From: Callaeas wilsoni
Lineage: Eukaryota > Chordata > Aves > Passeriformes > Callaeidae
NCBI GenBank assembly: GCA_013398955.1
Contig: VWPU01017830.1
Span: 62,001-126,000, forward strand
DNA: 64,000 nucleotides
Direction of reading: 5' to 3'
Part shown: one piece after another, positions 1 to 14,800 of the stretch
Position numbering within the stretch: position 1 is the stretch's first letter
How the letters are laid out: each line of letters opens with the position of its first letter
Position numbers and translations under genes: made by a program
The notes under the pieces: model-generated
Told to the model about the DNA's origin: nothing
Database searches by the model: none
The model's input: the letters and a program-made list of their open reading frames with translations, nothing else

Positions 1-3865
<3,865 letters not shown>

Positions 3866-4310
3866 AAGCAAGCAAGAACAAAGACAAATCTCAAAAACGT
3901 GGTCTGTGAGGAATGACTGAGCAGGGGGGCTTAGTTCACCTGAAGAAGAGTTGACTAAGAAGAGGTGATAGAAAAGAATACTTTCAAGTAGGCTTTTGCA
4001 GAAAGGTAGAGGACCACTTGTTCATCCAGTGTATGTAAACAGAAGTAATGGAATTAATCTCTAGTATGATTCTGTCTAGGTTTGGAGAAAGCCCCTTTTA
4101 ATGTTTAAGACATTAAGTATTATACCAGCTTGCTTGGGGACATTTTGGAACCTCCATTGGTAAGGATCTGTGAGAATGCATTAGACAAACACCTGCCCAG
4201 TGATTATGTAAGTGTACTTAGCTCTTGCTTGGGGCTGGGAGTTGGAATGGATGATTTCTTTATGTCCGTTCCAGCCTCATCCTATTATCCACTGTCTTCA
4301 GACTTTTCAT
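3866..4310 (+). mobile_element. Old CR1 LINE 3' fragment, sense to GRM8
   Basis: The run starting GTCTGTGAGGAATGACTGAG, then CTGAAGAAGAG, then GAAGTAATGG..TTAATC follows the order of the CR1 3' end. After a diverged middle part, TTAGACAAACACCTG, CTTAGCTCTTGCTTGGGGCT, GTTGGAATGGATGA and TTCCAGCC match the CR1 terminus (the part that normally reads GACAAACACCTG..GGTTGGACTGGATGACCT..CCTTCCAGCC). It is heavily mutated, so this is an ancient insertion. The 69-codon frame at 4130-4339 lies in it and is not a gene. Left border is approximate. Confidence 0.75.
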
Positions 4311-6353
4311 CTGAGCCACAGGGCTGGAAGTGCTTTTAAGATGAAAACTGAATAGCATCTAACTATTAGGTCTGAGACTATAGAGTCTACGTAGGTTTAC
4401 AAAAATCATCACATAGCATAAGACCGCACACAAGAGCAAAACCTACCAGGTCTCTGTTAATAAACTGTGTCTTAAGAGAACCTAATCAGAACACTGTGCC
4501 TCTTGTGCAGCTGCATGCCAATGTACAGGACAGCTCAACTCCTTGCTGAGAACTTTACGTCCTGCTTAAGATAAGCAACCAACAACTGGAAGCAAAATGA
4601 ATGTGAAGATCAGCATAGTGAAAAGCAAAAAAATTGAGGAAAGAATGTGAAAAATATTGATATATTCATTTCTGAAAAAAATTTAGTATATGAGAGGACG
4701 TGAGATAGCAGATTTGAAAATATAAATAGGGAAGCTTGGGTTTTTTGTTTATTTTTGTATTGTTTTTTAAAGGAGAGCTGAAAGAGGGCTAGGGTTTTAC
4801 CTAATTTTACAATAGAGATTAATTTCATGTGCTTGTAATTTAATATAATTTTGACTCTTTGCCTCTAATTTCTAGTTTGATTGGCACTCTGTTCAACTTC
4901 TATTTCTTGATCAGTAACAAAAGAAAAAGGAAGAAACAGGCTCCCAAATGAAATGTGGAATACTGAAAAGGTCAAAGTGGTGCCACCCTGACATGTCACC
5001 AAATATATTACATATCAAAATCTGCTCTCATTTTAATGACAAAGATCCTGTCTGGGACAAAGCAGAACTGGAAATTAAATATTTTACATGACAACAATTG
5101 GAAGGAGATTATTCCAACTCATTCTTCCATGTATTGTTTGAAGACAATGATTGAATTAATAGAATTTTCTACTCCCATTAAAAAGTTAATGATACCACTG
5201 TAATCATTTTGACATCATGATCAAATAATTTTGGTACATTGACCTAAGGAATGAATTCATACTAATTGCTTAAGAGTTAAAGCATTAAACTGAAACTTGA
5301 CTCACTGATACAAACTAAAAAGGGGAAAAAAAAGGAAGCACATTTTACCAAGTCCTCATTAAGTTGTCATGCTAAATATTAGTCTTCTATTTACTTTCTG
5401 TTCATTATCTTTGACCAAATAAATGTTGGAAAGTTTCTGATCCAACTTTCTTTTAATAGTTTGTTCCGCCTGTTATTAGAAACCAAATTAATTTACCATT
5501 AGAAAGAAAATCATTGGATGCTTTTCCCCCATTTTTTCTCCCCCAAAATACAAACGCATTTGATTCAGACAAATCTCTTTGAGTTCAGAATACTTGCTCA
5601 GTCTGATGTTTGTACTGGAAAATGTAACAAATCTACAAATAATATATGAAATGCTACATGACATTTTATTCACCACTATTGGTCAACTGCTGATAGGTAC
5701 TGGCACTGAAACACTTATGAAACTCTTAGAAGAGGAGGTATAAATGATAAAGGCAGGTAGAGAAGCTGATCATTAAGAACAGGATCATTAAGAACTTCAG
5801 CACTGCTTGTCCCTTTTTGCTTGTAAGTTGATTTTGCATGCCTTGCCAAAGGTGTAAAGAAGACAGCAAAGAGCATTTAATCAAAGAGCATTTTTTTATC
5901 TTTGACTGGTCAAAATAACAGCTTCATAGCAGCTTTATTCCAGAAGAGAATGATGCACTTAATATCAGGCTGTGACCTTGAATACATGTTTTTAGGAACA
6001 AGGTACTGTAGATTTACTTACTCCTTTTATACTGGTACATTGCAGTTAAGAGCATTTTTCTGAGGAGGGACTACAGTTGCTTTATGATCTTTCGTAATAT
6101 TTTATCATTACAGTGACAATAAAAACTATATATTAATAATAATGAATGCATATGCTGAATGAATGCTACAGTAGCTTTATTTGTTTCAGACTTCAACAGA
6201 AGTAGCTATATTTTATTTACATAGGGAATGGCCTGTGACATTTCTTTGACATTGTTCTTAAATCATTTCTCTCTTGTCAGTTCTTTTGGGTGTTTACGGT
6301 TGTGCATTGCACCTCTGCTTTTATCCAAATTACTGGATTACGTCTTCACAGAA
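4311..6353. other. Intron stretch, nothing identified
   Basis: AT-rich DNA with no identifiable repeat family. It holds a local 15-bp duplication at 5768-5795 (GATCATTAAGAAC repeated back to back), which looks like replication slippage. Confidence 0.55.
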
Positions 6354-6490
6354 GAATCACAGAATAGTTAGGGTTAGACGTGATTCTGAGGATCATCTAG
6401 TCCAACACCCTTCCAAGGCAGGGTCAACTAGAGCAGGTTACAGAAGAATATGTCCGGTTGGGTTTTGAATGTCTCCAGAGAGGCAGAATT
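6354..6490 (-). mobile_element. CR1 LINE 3' tail, antisense
   Basis: Read on the + strand the fragment starts GAATCACAGAATAGTTAGGG, then GATCATCTAGTCCAAC, then TAGAGCAGGTTAC and GGGTTTTGAATGTCTCCAGAG. These are the landmarks of an avian CR1 3' end in reverse complement. The element is 5'-truncated, as is normal for CR1, and only about 140 bp remain. Confidence 0.85.
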
Positions 6491-8076
6491 ACCTTTAACA
6501 ATTTTTGGACTTCAAACTTTCAGTGGAGAAAGTGGAAGTCTATTGGGAAGTGAGGAGGGAGGTTTGAGCAGGAGAATAAAACTTAAGGGATGTAATATTT
6601 CCTTTCCACTTATATTTTAATTGATAATTTAGAAATAAGATGGGTTGCTGTTAAGATTAGTTCACTTTTCCTGCAGTAATCTCTGTATATGTTTGATATA
6701 AAGCTAAAGCTTTTTGTATTTTGTTAAGTAAGATGAATGGACTTCTCCCCCACCCCCAAGATAGTGTTTAATAGAAGATTAAAAAATCTTGCAACATGAA
6801 GATGAAAGAAATACAATACACGAGATGTAACCTTTTCCCCAGAGATATTTCTGCTTTAAAGTCTATTTTCAGGCATAAAAAATTAATTTTCACAACTAAT
6901 AACATTCTAACATACCCTCGCTAAGGGTAAACAGTTTAATTCAATTTTAAGTGTTATTTTCATATTTATGCAGATAAAACTCTATTGATAGCACTGTATT
7001 TCAAACTGCAAGCTGTAATTAATAATAACGCTATATAATTGGCTACAGGAGCTTCAAAGTAATGTTGAAAAATGACAAAATCAGATGGTAGGTGTATCAA
7101 TATTGCAAAAGCTTGGAAATTGCTCCAGCAGTTTTTAATATTTGTACCAATTAGTACCTGATAAAAAACAGTATAATTTCTAGGGATTTAAAATGAAAGA
7201 CTATTTTAATTTCTCTCGGTGGTACTAATCAATGTGATATTCTTTAGCTGTAATTATTTTTTTTTTCCTCTATAGTTTTAGGGAGATACCTTGGAGCAGT
7301 AAGATACTTTCTGGGTATGCTCTCTGACCATCTTGTAATTGTAGGAAGAGAGGTAATACTCTTGAGGGGTTTCTTCTTCAGTCAATTAGTTAAGGCACTT
7401 TAAAAATGTCCTATAGGAAGCTTACTAGCTGTAGAAGTCTCTATAGTAGGAGTTCTTTCTTCCCTTTGCTTCATGTGAACACCAGATGTTTGCATTGGTT
7501 GTGAACACAGATTCAAAGAATAATAAAGATGCCCAGGAAAGTTTATTGCATCTGTGCTGTTAGTGCAATGGCTTGTTTGTAGCCATTTCAAACCTCTTAA
7601 CTTAGTCATGATATGTAATTCAATTTTTAAAAATGTATAAATACAAACAAAATTATAAACGTGATGATGATCATTTTAAGCAAACAATCTTATTAGATTA
7701 AAAATTAGATTCAACAAAAATATTTTTGACACCTCTGCAGAAAGCTTGTTTTCACACAAGATTCAACCAAGCACCTTCTGCATTGCTGTGGTGTGAATGA
7801 ATCAGGGATCAAATAGGCAGACTATGGCATAGCCCTGATCAGAGCTTGTGTGAGTGAACTTTGCCAACATTTAATGGTTTTGCTTTCCCGGCATGCATAG
7901 ACTTTTGTAAGGAAAGCCTGTATTTAAGGGCACTGTCTGAGTGAAAGTGACAGGAAGGACCATGGTGACATGGACTTGGGCTGTATTTACATGATTCTTT
8001 TGTTAACATGTCAAAAGGTTCACAGCATTTGAATCATAATTTTGGTTATGCTCCTGTCAGAAAGAACTGTTTCTGA
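6491..8076. other. Intron stretch, nothing identified
   Basis: AT-rich DNA. No repeat family, conserved domain or RNA gene was recognised; open frames here are short and overlap on opposite strands. Confidence 0.55.
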
Positions 8077-8212
8077 TATCACAGAATATTCTGAGTTGGA
8101 AGGCACACACAGGGATCATCAAATCCATGTTTTAAGTGAATGGCCTGTGCAGGGATTGAACCTTCACAGCCTTGGTGTCATTAGCATCATGCTCTCGCCA
8201 GCTGAGCCCATA
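8077..8212 (-). mobile_element. tRNA-Ile-headed SINE with CR1 tail (TguSINE1-like)
   Basis: On the - strand the element begins with a tRNA-like head: A-box-like GGGCTCAGCTGG (8209-8198), an anticodon arm TGATG-CTAATGA-CACCA with anticodon AAT (8182-8180), and a B-box GGTTCAATCCC (8162-8152). This is the layout of tRNA-Ile(AAT). The head runs into a CR1-like tail whose + strand form is ATCACAGAATATTCTGAGTT followed by GGAAGG and GGATCATCAAATCC. A tRNA-Ile head plus CR1 tail is the structure described for passerine TguSINE1, mobilised by CR1 reverse transcriptase. The copy is mutated (T-loop GGTTCAA instead of GGTTCGA; acceptor stem lost) and is not a working tRNA gene. Confidence 0.82.
8152..8162 (-). 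promoter_or_regulatory. B-box of the SINE (RNA polymerase III internal promoter)
   Basis: GGTTCAATCCC differs at one position from the tRNA B-box GGTTCGATCCC. With the A-box at 8198-8209 it would have formed the type 2 pol III promoter of the SINE; present activity is doubtful. Confidence 0.7.
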
Positions 8213-9512
8213 TCAGAGTCTTCAGTGGTCTAGAATCAGTAGCCTCATTCATGTTAAGAAGGTACACCTGATAAAGACAAACAGTTGAGGCTCTTGAGTT
8301 TTCTGAGAAAATTTCATTTGTCTCTCTTTATGTCTTTTTGTCTTCAAGTGGTTTATATTATTTTTAAATATTTAGCATTTTTTTAGAAGGCTTTCCTTTC
8401 TACCTGGAGAACTGTAAGTTTTAAAAATTGTGTGAACAATGCCTCATGATTGATATTAGCAATATAGTCTTAGTATCAGCTCTTTTGTGATCTCTGGCAG
8501 CAGTTAAAACAGTGACTGGAACTGTCATACTGAGTCAGACACCGCGAGTCAATATCTTGTCTCCAGCGGTGGCCTCAATACCTGGAACAGAAAGACACCA
8601 AAATCTTACTCACTGGCAGAAATACTTATCCAAGGAGTGTTCTGTAACCCCAGGTATTTTGTGGTTAATACTAAGATTTCCTGAAGCATGAAAATTTATA
8701 TCCATTACAATTTCTTTCTGTTACCATTTTAACCTCACTTGTTAAAAATTCTCTTGTTTGCGTGCTACAAATGGTATTCAGGAGAATCCAGTTAATGTCC
8801 TTCATAGTGTGCCTTCTTACTGAACTCTGGGTTAGAAGATATGAAGTAATTTCAGTTTAATGGTTTCTGTTGTCATTTTCTGGATCTTTTATTTCATTTA
8901 TATCTCTGTTAAGTTGTGTAGCCATGACTGATCACTCCAAGTTAAGCTTTACTGTTCATTTATGTAGAGTCATTGTAATCTCACTTTTTATTCTCAGCCC
9001 CAATCTTTATGCATCCTGACAAATTGTAAACTTTTTCTGTTGGCTACTGGGTATCAAGCAAATTATTTCCAAAAGCAATCTGTTCTAACACTCAAAGTTT
9101 ATTAACAAATGGCAACAGCTGATTTAGAACTCAATGATGTGTGTGAACAATTCCAGGTATTTCTGCCAGCCTGTTCTCCACTGTATTTGTCAACAGTCAA
9201 TATTTTTCTATGACATACTTGTTTATCTCTCTTTGTGAATACTTTATCTCTTCTCTCTGCTCATTTATTTCAAATAATTTTAAACCATTTTCAAAATTTC
9301 CAATCTTTTTATTCAACACACTCCTCTTCCTTTTGAAGAGAATTTTGTTATACAAATCAAACCCTAGTAGGCATTTGTAGAGCACATGTTTATTAGCCTT
9401 TTCCAATACTGAATTTTGACTGCTTCTTTCCATTCCTTCTACTCATTGTTTTTGATCCTCGGGAATCCCTTCCTTCTCCCCACTACCCAATTCCTAACTA
9501 TTCATCCAAAAG

Positions 9513-9558
9513 TCTTCTAAAAAATGTGTTATGAATCTTCTAAAAAATGTGTTATGAA
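9513..9558. repeat. 23-bp exact tandem duplication
   Basis: Two abutting identical 23-bp units starting TCTTCTAAAAAATG, at 9513-9535 and 9536-9558. Perfect identity in otherwise unconstrained DNA suggests a recent duplication. Confidence 0.95.
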
Positions 9559-11841
9559 TTATGCAAATCTGATATATCAGTTTTGGTAGTAACTACTGTT
9601 GCATGCTATCTAAGTACTAAGAGCAGAATGCGGAGAGATTTGAATTTACCTTATAAATGTATCTTGCAAAACTGTATGTCCCTCCTGAATGCATTTATTC
9701 TTCAAGGTGTTTTAAACTATGTAGGATCTTGCCTGCTACTGAACCAGTGGTACTGGTAGTTTTGAGGGCGAAGGTTAGTAACTTTGCCAAGCTGAATTCT
9801 TGTCATCATCCAGCTGCACAGGAAGCCACTGACTCAGTCACATAGCCCATGATATTTCAAGTATTAGATTAACCCTAAATGAAACTTGGAATTTCTCTTT
9901 CTTCAGAACTCTTGACAACAGATAGTTTATGAATTGAGACAGAGGGAAATTGCATTACGATTTTTGTACAAACTTCTGTATTACAACTGAAGCGTATTTT
10001 GTTCAGATTCAGTATAATTTTGTTTTCAAAAGCTATAAAATGAAATAGAAAATGAATGTTTCATCTGATGGCTTTGCAATTATGCCTTCTGATATTAAAA
10101 AGAAAAAATGAACAAATGCAACTGAGACTTTGTTTTCAAGATTTTTCAACAATTTTGTCTGAATGGTAATATCTATCAGAAAAAAAATCATAAAGATTAA
10201 TGCTACCCAGTAATTATTTTACCTTCCTTCCATAGGCTTAATTTTCTTAATAAATGGTGTATGTGCATGTTATATAGTCTACTTTTCTGGGCAATTCTAT
10301 GGATATCTGGGAAACTGTTAAAGCAGACAGTGCTGTTTTTGGTTTGGTTTTTTTTTTCTCTGAGGAGAAAGCAAAGTGAGAAAACAGCTATTCATCATTC
10401 TATGTTTATGTAATATATATGTGAATTTATGCCCATTGCTATTTACTGTACTGTGATGTATCTACCTCAATAATAGGTAGATGATAGTAGGAGACGCCCA
10501 CTATTTTTCTTCCTTTATATTATGGTAAATTTCAACGTGTTCTGGGCTTTACCAGTGGGATTTTCACTTCTCATTTTAGTTCTTTATAACTTTCCCTACT
10601 TTTCTACTGTTATCTTCCCCATAGCCTCAAAACAGAAGTATCCAAGGCCTGCTTGAGAAACAACAGTTTGTGTTGTCACTGGCTGCTATTTTTAATATGC
10701 CATGCTAATACAAGATTCTTGAGCTTTGCTCATCTGAATGATGTAGAAGAGTTGACTGAGTTGAATGTTACAATGCTGACAGTATTCTTGCAAGATTAAA
10801 TGCAAGGAATGTCTGATTGTAAATTTCAAAGAGATATTCTTCATTTTACTTATTTTCTTTCTGTTGTTGAAGGGGAAGGGGCCATATTGTGCCCTGAGTC
10901 GCAGTAGGCACATTTGCTATTAAACATGCAGTGGGGTAGGTAGCAGTAACAGCTCTCTCTTGGATGTTCAGACTTAGGGTAACCCTTTGGATACAAGTCA
11001 CTCCCTCAATTCTATTACCTAATGAACTGTCCATGGAGTTCCAGAGAATTCTGTTCAAAGAATAGTATTTCAAAGAATTGCTCTTATTTGTTTTAGAAAA
11101 AACAGGCATATGTGTATGCTTCACTAATATTTGGAAAGACTCCTGCATTGATTTTTTTCTGTTATAAATGCATGATTTTTATGTAAATTGCAAGCTGTGA
11201 TACCACCACTTTAAACTGGGATGGCAGAAACATGCATATTGTGAAACCTCACAGCTTATGAAAAATAATTTTTTTTTCTCTTGCTGGAACACGAAGTGTT
11301 TCTTAGGTCCTCTCAAGGACAGAGTTTTCTATGATGAAAATAGTGTTGTTTATTCCTCTACTTTCTTAAATACATAATGATTAGTGACTTTTCATCACTT
11401 TTTAGAAGAAACTGAAAGAGAACTAGTTGTTTAAAATGCAGGCATTCTAACAAAAATGCCAGTCTGTCTTAAATATTCTTCATAAAAGCAGGATATTTTG
11501 ACTAGACAATTAATTAAGAGAATGAGTTCCAAAACAATACCCTTGGGCAGCAGAGGTGTCGTGCAGATAAATCCCTGTGTTGCTGTGTCTGTACACATCC
11601 CAAAATATTCCTGCCACGTCCATCCGGAGCACACTCTACAGTAGCACGCAGGAGTGCAGATTGCCATTCACAGGCCTTCATAAGTCATCTTCTCCTTGGG
11701 ATGCTTGCTGAAGTGCTGTGATTGGGTTGTCATAGAGAGAGGAACAAAATTTCAACCAAACACAGGAACAAGGGGGTTGTAGATTTCAAAACTGAAATTT
11801 TTGAATTGAAATGCATGCATCTGTGTAATTTGTAGATGTTA

Positions 11842-11857
11842 GGGGAGGGAGGGAGGG
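11842..11857 (+). other. G-quadruplex motif on the transcribed-sense strand
   Basis: GGGGAGGGAGGGAGGG: four G-runs of at least three separated by single A loops, the most stable class of intramolecular quadruplex motif. It lies on the GRM8 sense strand, so it would also be in the pre-mRNA. Confidence 0.8.
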
Positions 11858-14800
11858 CTAAGAAAAACAAAAATACCTCAACACCTTGATGATTCCTGCA
11901 AACATTTATGCTGGAAATGTTTAACTGCCATTAAGTGATCCATGAGATTTGCATCGTGTAATCAATCCCGAGGATGTTAATGCTCTCTAAGGTAAGATCA
12001 ACCACAGCTTTTTTCAGGACTACCAAGCCAAGACCTGTTTTCTTTTAAAAATGGGAAAAAAAAGTCTGAACTAAACTTGTGCTGAAGTTCTTTAGTTTTT
12101 GTAGGGATTCCTGTTTTCCTTTTAACCTATTTTCCTTTATTTTGAGGATGGATGGATGTCTTTATTTTCTGCGTGGACCACTTCCTTTAATACAGCATGC
12201 AAATCCTGGAACATCTTAGGCCCCAGAAGGAAGAGAGAGAATGGTATTTTGTAGTCCTGGGAAATAAGCAATCTTCATTTTATAAACGTTTAAGCTGAAT
12301 TTTGGTATGAGTACCATGAAACCCTGCTTTCATGGTAGAATGGGAGGCTATATAACTCATCAGAGGCTGCCCAGGTTCTTGGTGACTTTGCAGAGTTCCC
12401 ATGGATAAGGGGGTTAGAGCACAAACTGAGCCCCTTTTTGCTGCTCTGTTCGGACAGGAGCCAGATGAAGGCAGTACGCCTGCGTGCACTCTGCCACGTG
12501 CATTGTTGTACATTCTGCTGGCGTGCTGGATTTGCTGTGAGATGCATTACAACATCTGCTAGGGTCGGTAAATTGAGTTATATGATTGTAAATGTTTTAC
12601 CTAATATGGTAATGCACTTAACAAAGTGCAGATAATAATGCTGCTCTATTTATAAAAATCGTCAAACCTCATAATTAATTCCATTGTATTGTGGTATTTT
12701 ATGGATTAAATCTTTCAAAGCTTATTCAGGAGGTAGAAATATTAATAATCTTTGATTAAAATATTTTGATTAGTTAAAGTTTTTCATTTTTTTTCACAGA
12801 ATCATTAGCTTTGTAAACTATAATGCCCCTTTCACAGAAGTGAAATGTTAGCGATAACCTGAAGATATTCTTTCTGTTGCTAAAATGCATGCAAAATATG
12901 TGTTGGTTTTTTTCTTTTTTCCTCCAGTTAAGTGCAAAGAATTTGGTTTAATAATTAAAAAGTAACTTACAGAATGGTATTAGTGACATAAGTTTTTATA
13001 GGCTTTGTTATGGACTTTTTATTGTAGTTAATGTGCATTTCATTGTTAAATCCTTTAATTGTTTTGATATTTTAATTAATCAGATGAACATGAGTTGGCA
13101 ATGATGACTGTACAGAGGCTTTTAAAGCCATGGAGTTTTGAGGATGCTTTTCTTCCTGTGTGGATCTTGGTAGAGTCTAAACTCTAGGTTGGCTTGGGAG
13201 AGGAGGATTTCATGTGATGGCAAATGTTCAATTGAGATGTAGAATGACTTTTCAAAGAGAGAGCAATAGTAATGGCCAGCTTTTCATGATAATGTCCATG
13301 AAATTGTAAGTTTCATTAAGTAATGTCAGTTTAACTGGAGTTGTCTTATCTTTCTTTGTCTTTCTGTGATAAACAATTTTAAAGGAGACAGCTTTTTGGA
13401 AGAGGACATTTGGATGTGTTCAGGAAATGTGTTAGTGATGGAAGAGCATCAGTTCCCATATGTACACTTGCCACAGCCTCTGAAAGCTTGTGACAAGCCC
13501 CTCTGGGCTACCTACACATCAGGTGCCTCTCAGGAGGGATGGTGAAAGGCATTCAAGGACGTCTGTGCTGGCTAGAGAGTCACTTTCTGTTTCCTTCTAA
13601 ATAACTCTTCCTGCTCATTTGTTATTTCAGTTGTTATACAGGCATAGAAAACATTGTGAAAGAAAAAGATTATGTACAGGCTTAAATGGTAGAATACATG
13701 GTGTTCAAATGCTTTTTTCCCCCTGTCCAATTACATAGTTTACACAGAAGAAAACAGGGTGAATGAAAAATGAAAGAAGGGAAAGAAAGAACATAAACAA
13801 AAAGAAAAAATGCTTAGTAGATATCTTCTGTTATCTATTATCAGCTTTGAGTTTACATTATGTTCAGTCTAATAAAGTGCTTAACAAAATACAGTTATGT
13901 TTTGTTAGGAAGTGATATTCTAGGCAGTGTAATGTATTGCTGAACAGGGAAGTAAGCCTCTGAATTCTGCCCAGTTTGGTTTAATTTATGCACAGGAAGG
14001 GAAGGAAAACAAAGCAAGATTCAAGAGCGGACCTGAGCAGTTTATAGAATGAACTGTTCAATGCATTTGCTTGAGACATAGTGGAATCAGACTCAGAAAC
14101 CCAGACTATCCTTTTTCACACTCTCTTCGTCTTAGGATTTGCTTGGGCTCAGGGACAGAACAGTTCTGCAGGCTCAAAGCTTGAAAGTTGAATTTAGGTT
14201 CCATCTGCCCCATCAAATCATCCTTTCTTGCTCAAGCAATTTATCACTTCTTTAGGATGGTATTTTGATTGATGACTCTGTAATTTTATTTCATTTTAAA
14301 TGGATTTATTCAAATGAAACATAAGTCTTGAGTAAATGTTTCTTTTGATGGTGCAAAAAATCCGTATGCTCTACCTCACTCTGTCTTAAGTAACAGAAAT
14401 GAAATACATCCACAAATATTTTTTTTACTCCAATTTTGACATATGATTTTCCAATCCAATTGAAAATATACACTTTTTAGCTTGGAGAGTGTATTTATTA
14501 CTAAATCATGGCTTCAATTAGAAAAGGTTGCTGTTGAAGCAGTTGTAGCTTTATGGATTGTAGGACATATCAGATATGACAGCTTTTTTTGAATCCTGGT
14601 TAATTAATTAAAAAACCTCATAAAACAATAAAAGGCTAATGCAATACCAAATAGTCACCTGTACAACTGAGGTCGAATCTTAGTTGTTTGTGCAAAAACT
14701 GCTTTGCTATCTCCAAAGGACAGGTATCCCAGTGTTACAAGATCCTCATGATTCACCATTTAGCAGACTATACCATGTGCAGTTGAGAGCATGGTGAGAG

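Noticed and set aside
4130..4339. 69-codon + strand frame
   Set aside because: It lies inside the 3' end of an old CR1 LINE; the sequence order matches the repeat, not a gene.
6274..6468. 64-codon + strand frame
   Set aside because: Its second half is antisense CR1 tail sequence, so the frame is incidental.
8150..8212. A genuine tRNA-Ile gene
   Set aside because: The head lacks an intact acceptor stem and runs directly into a CR1 tail, which makes it a SINE and not a tRNA gene.
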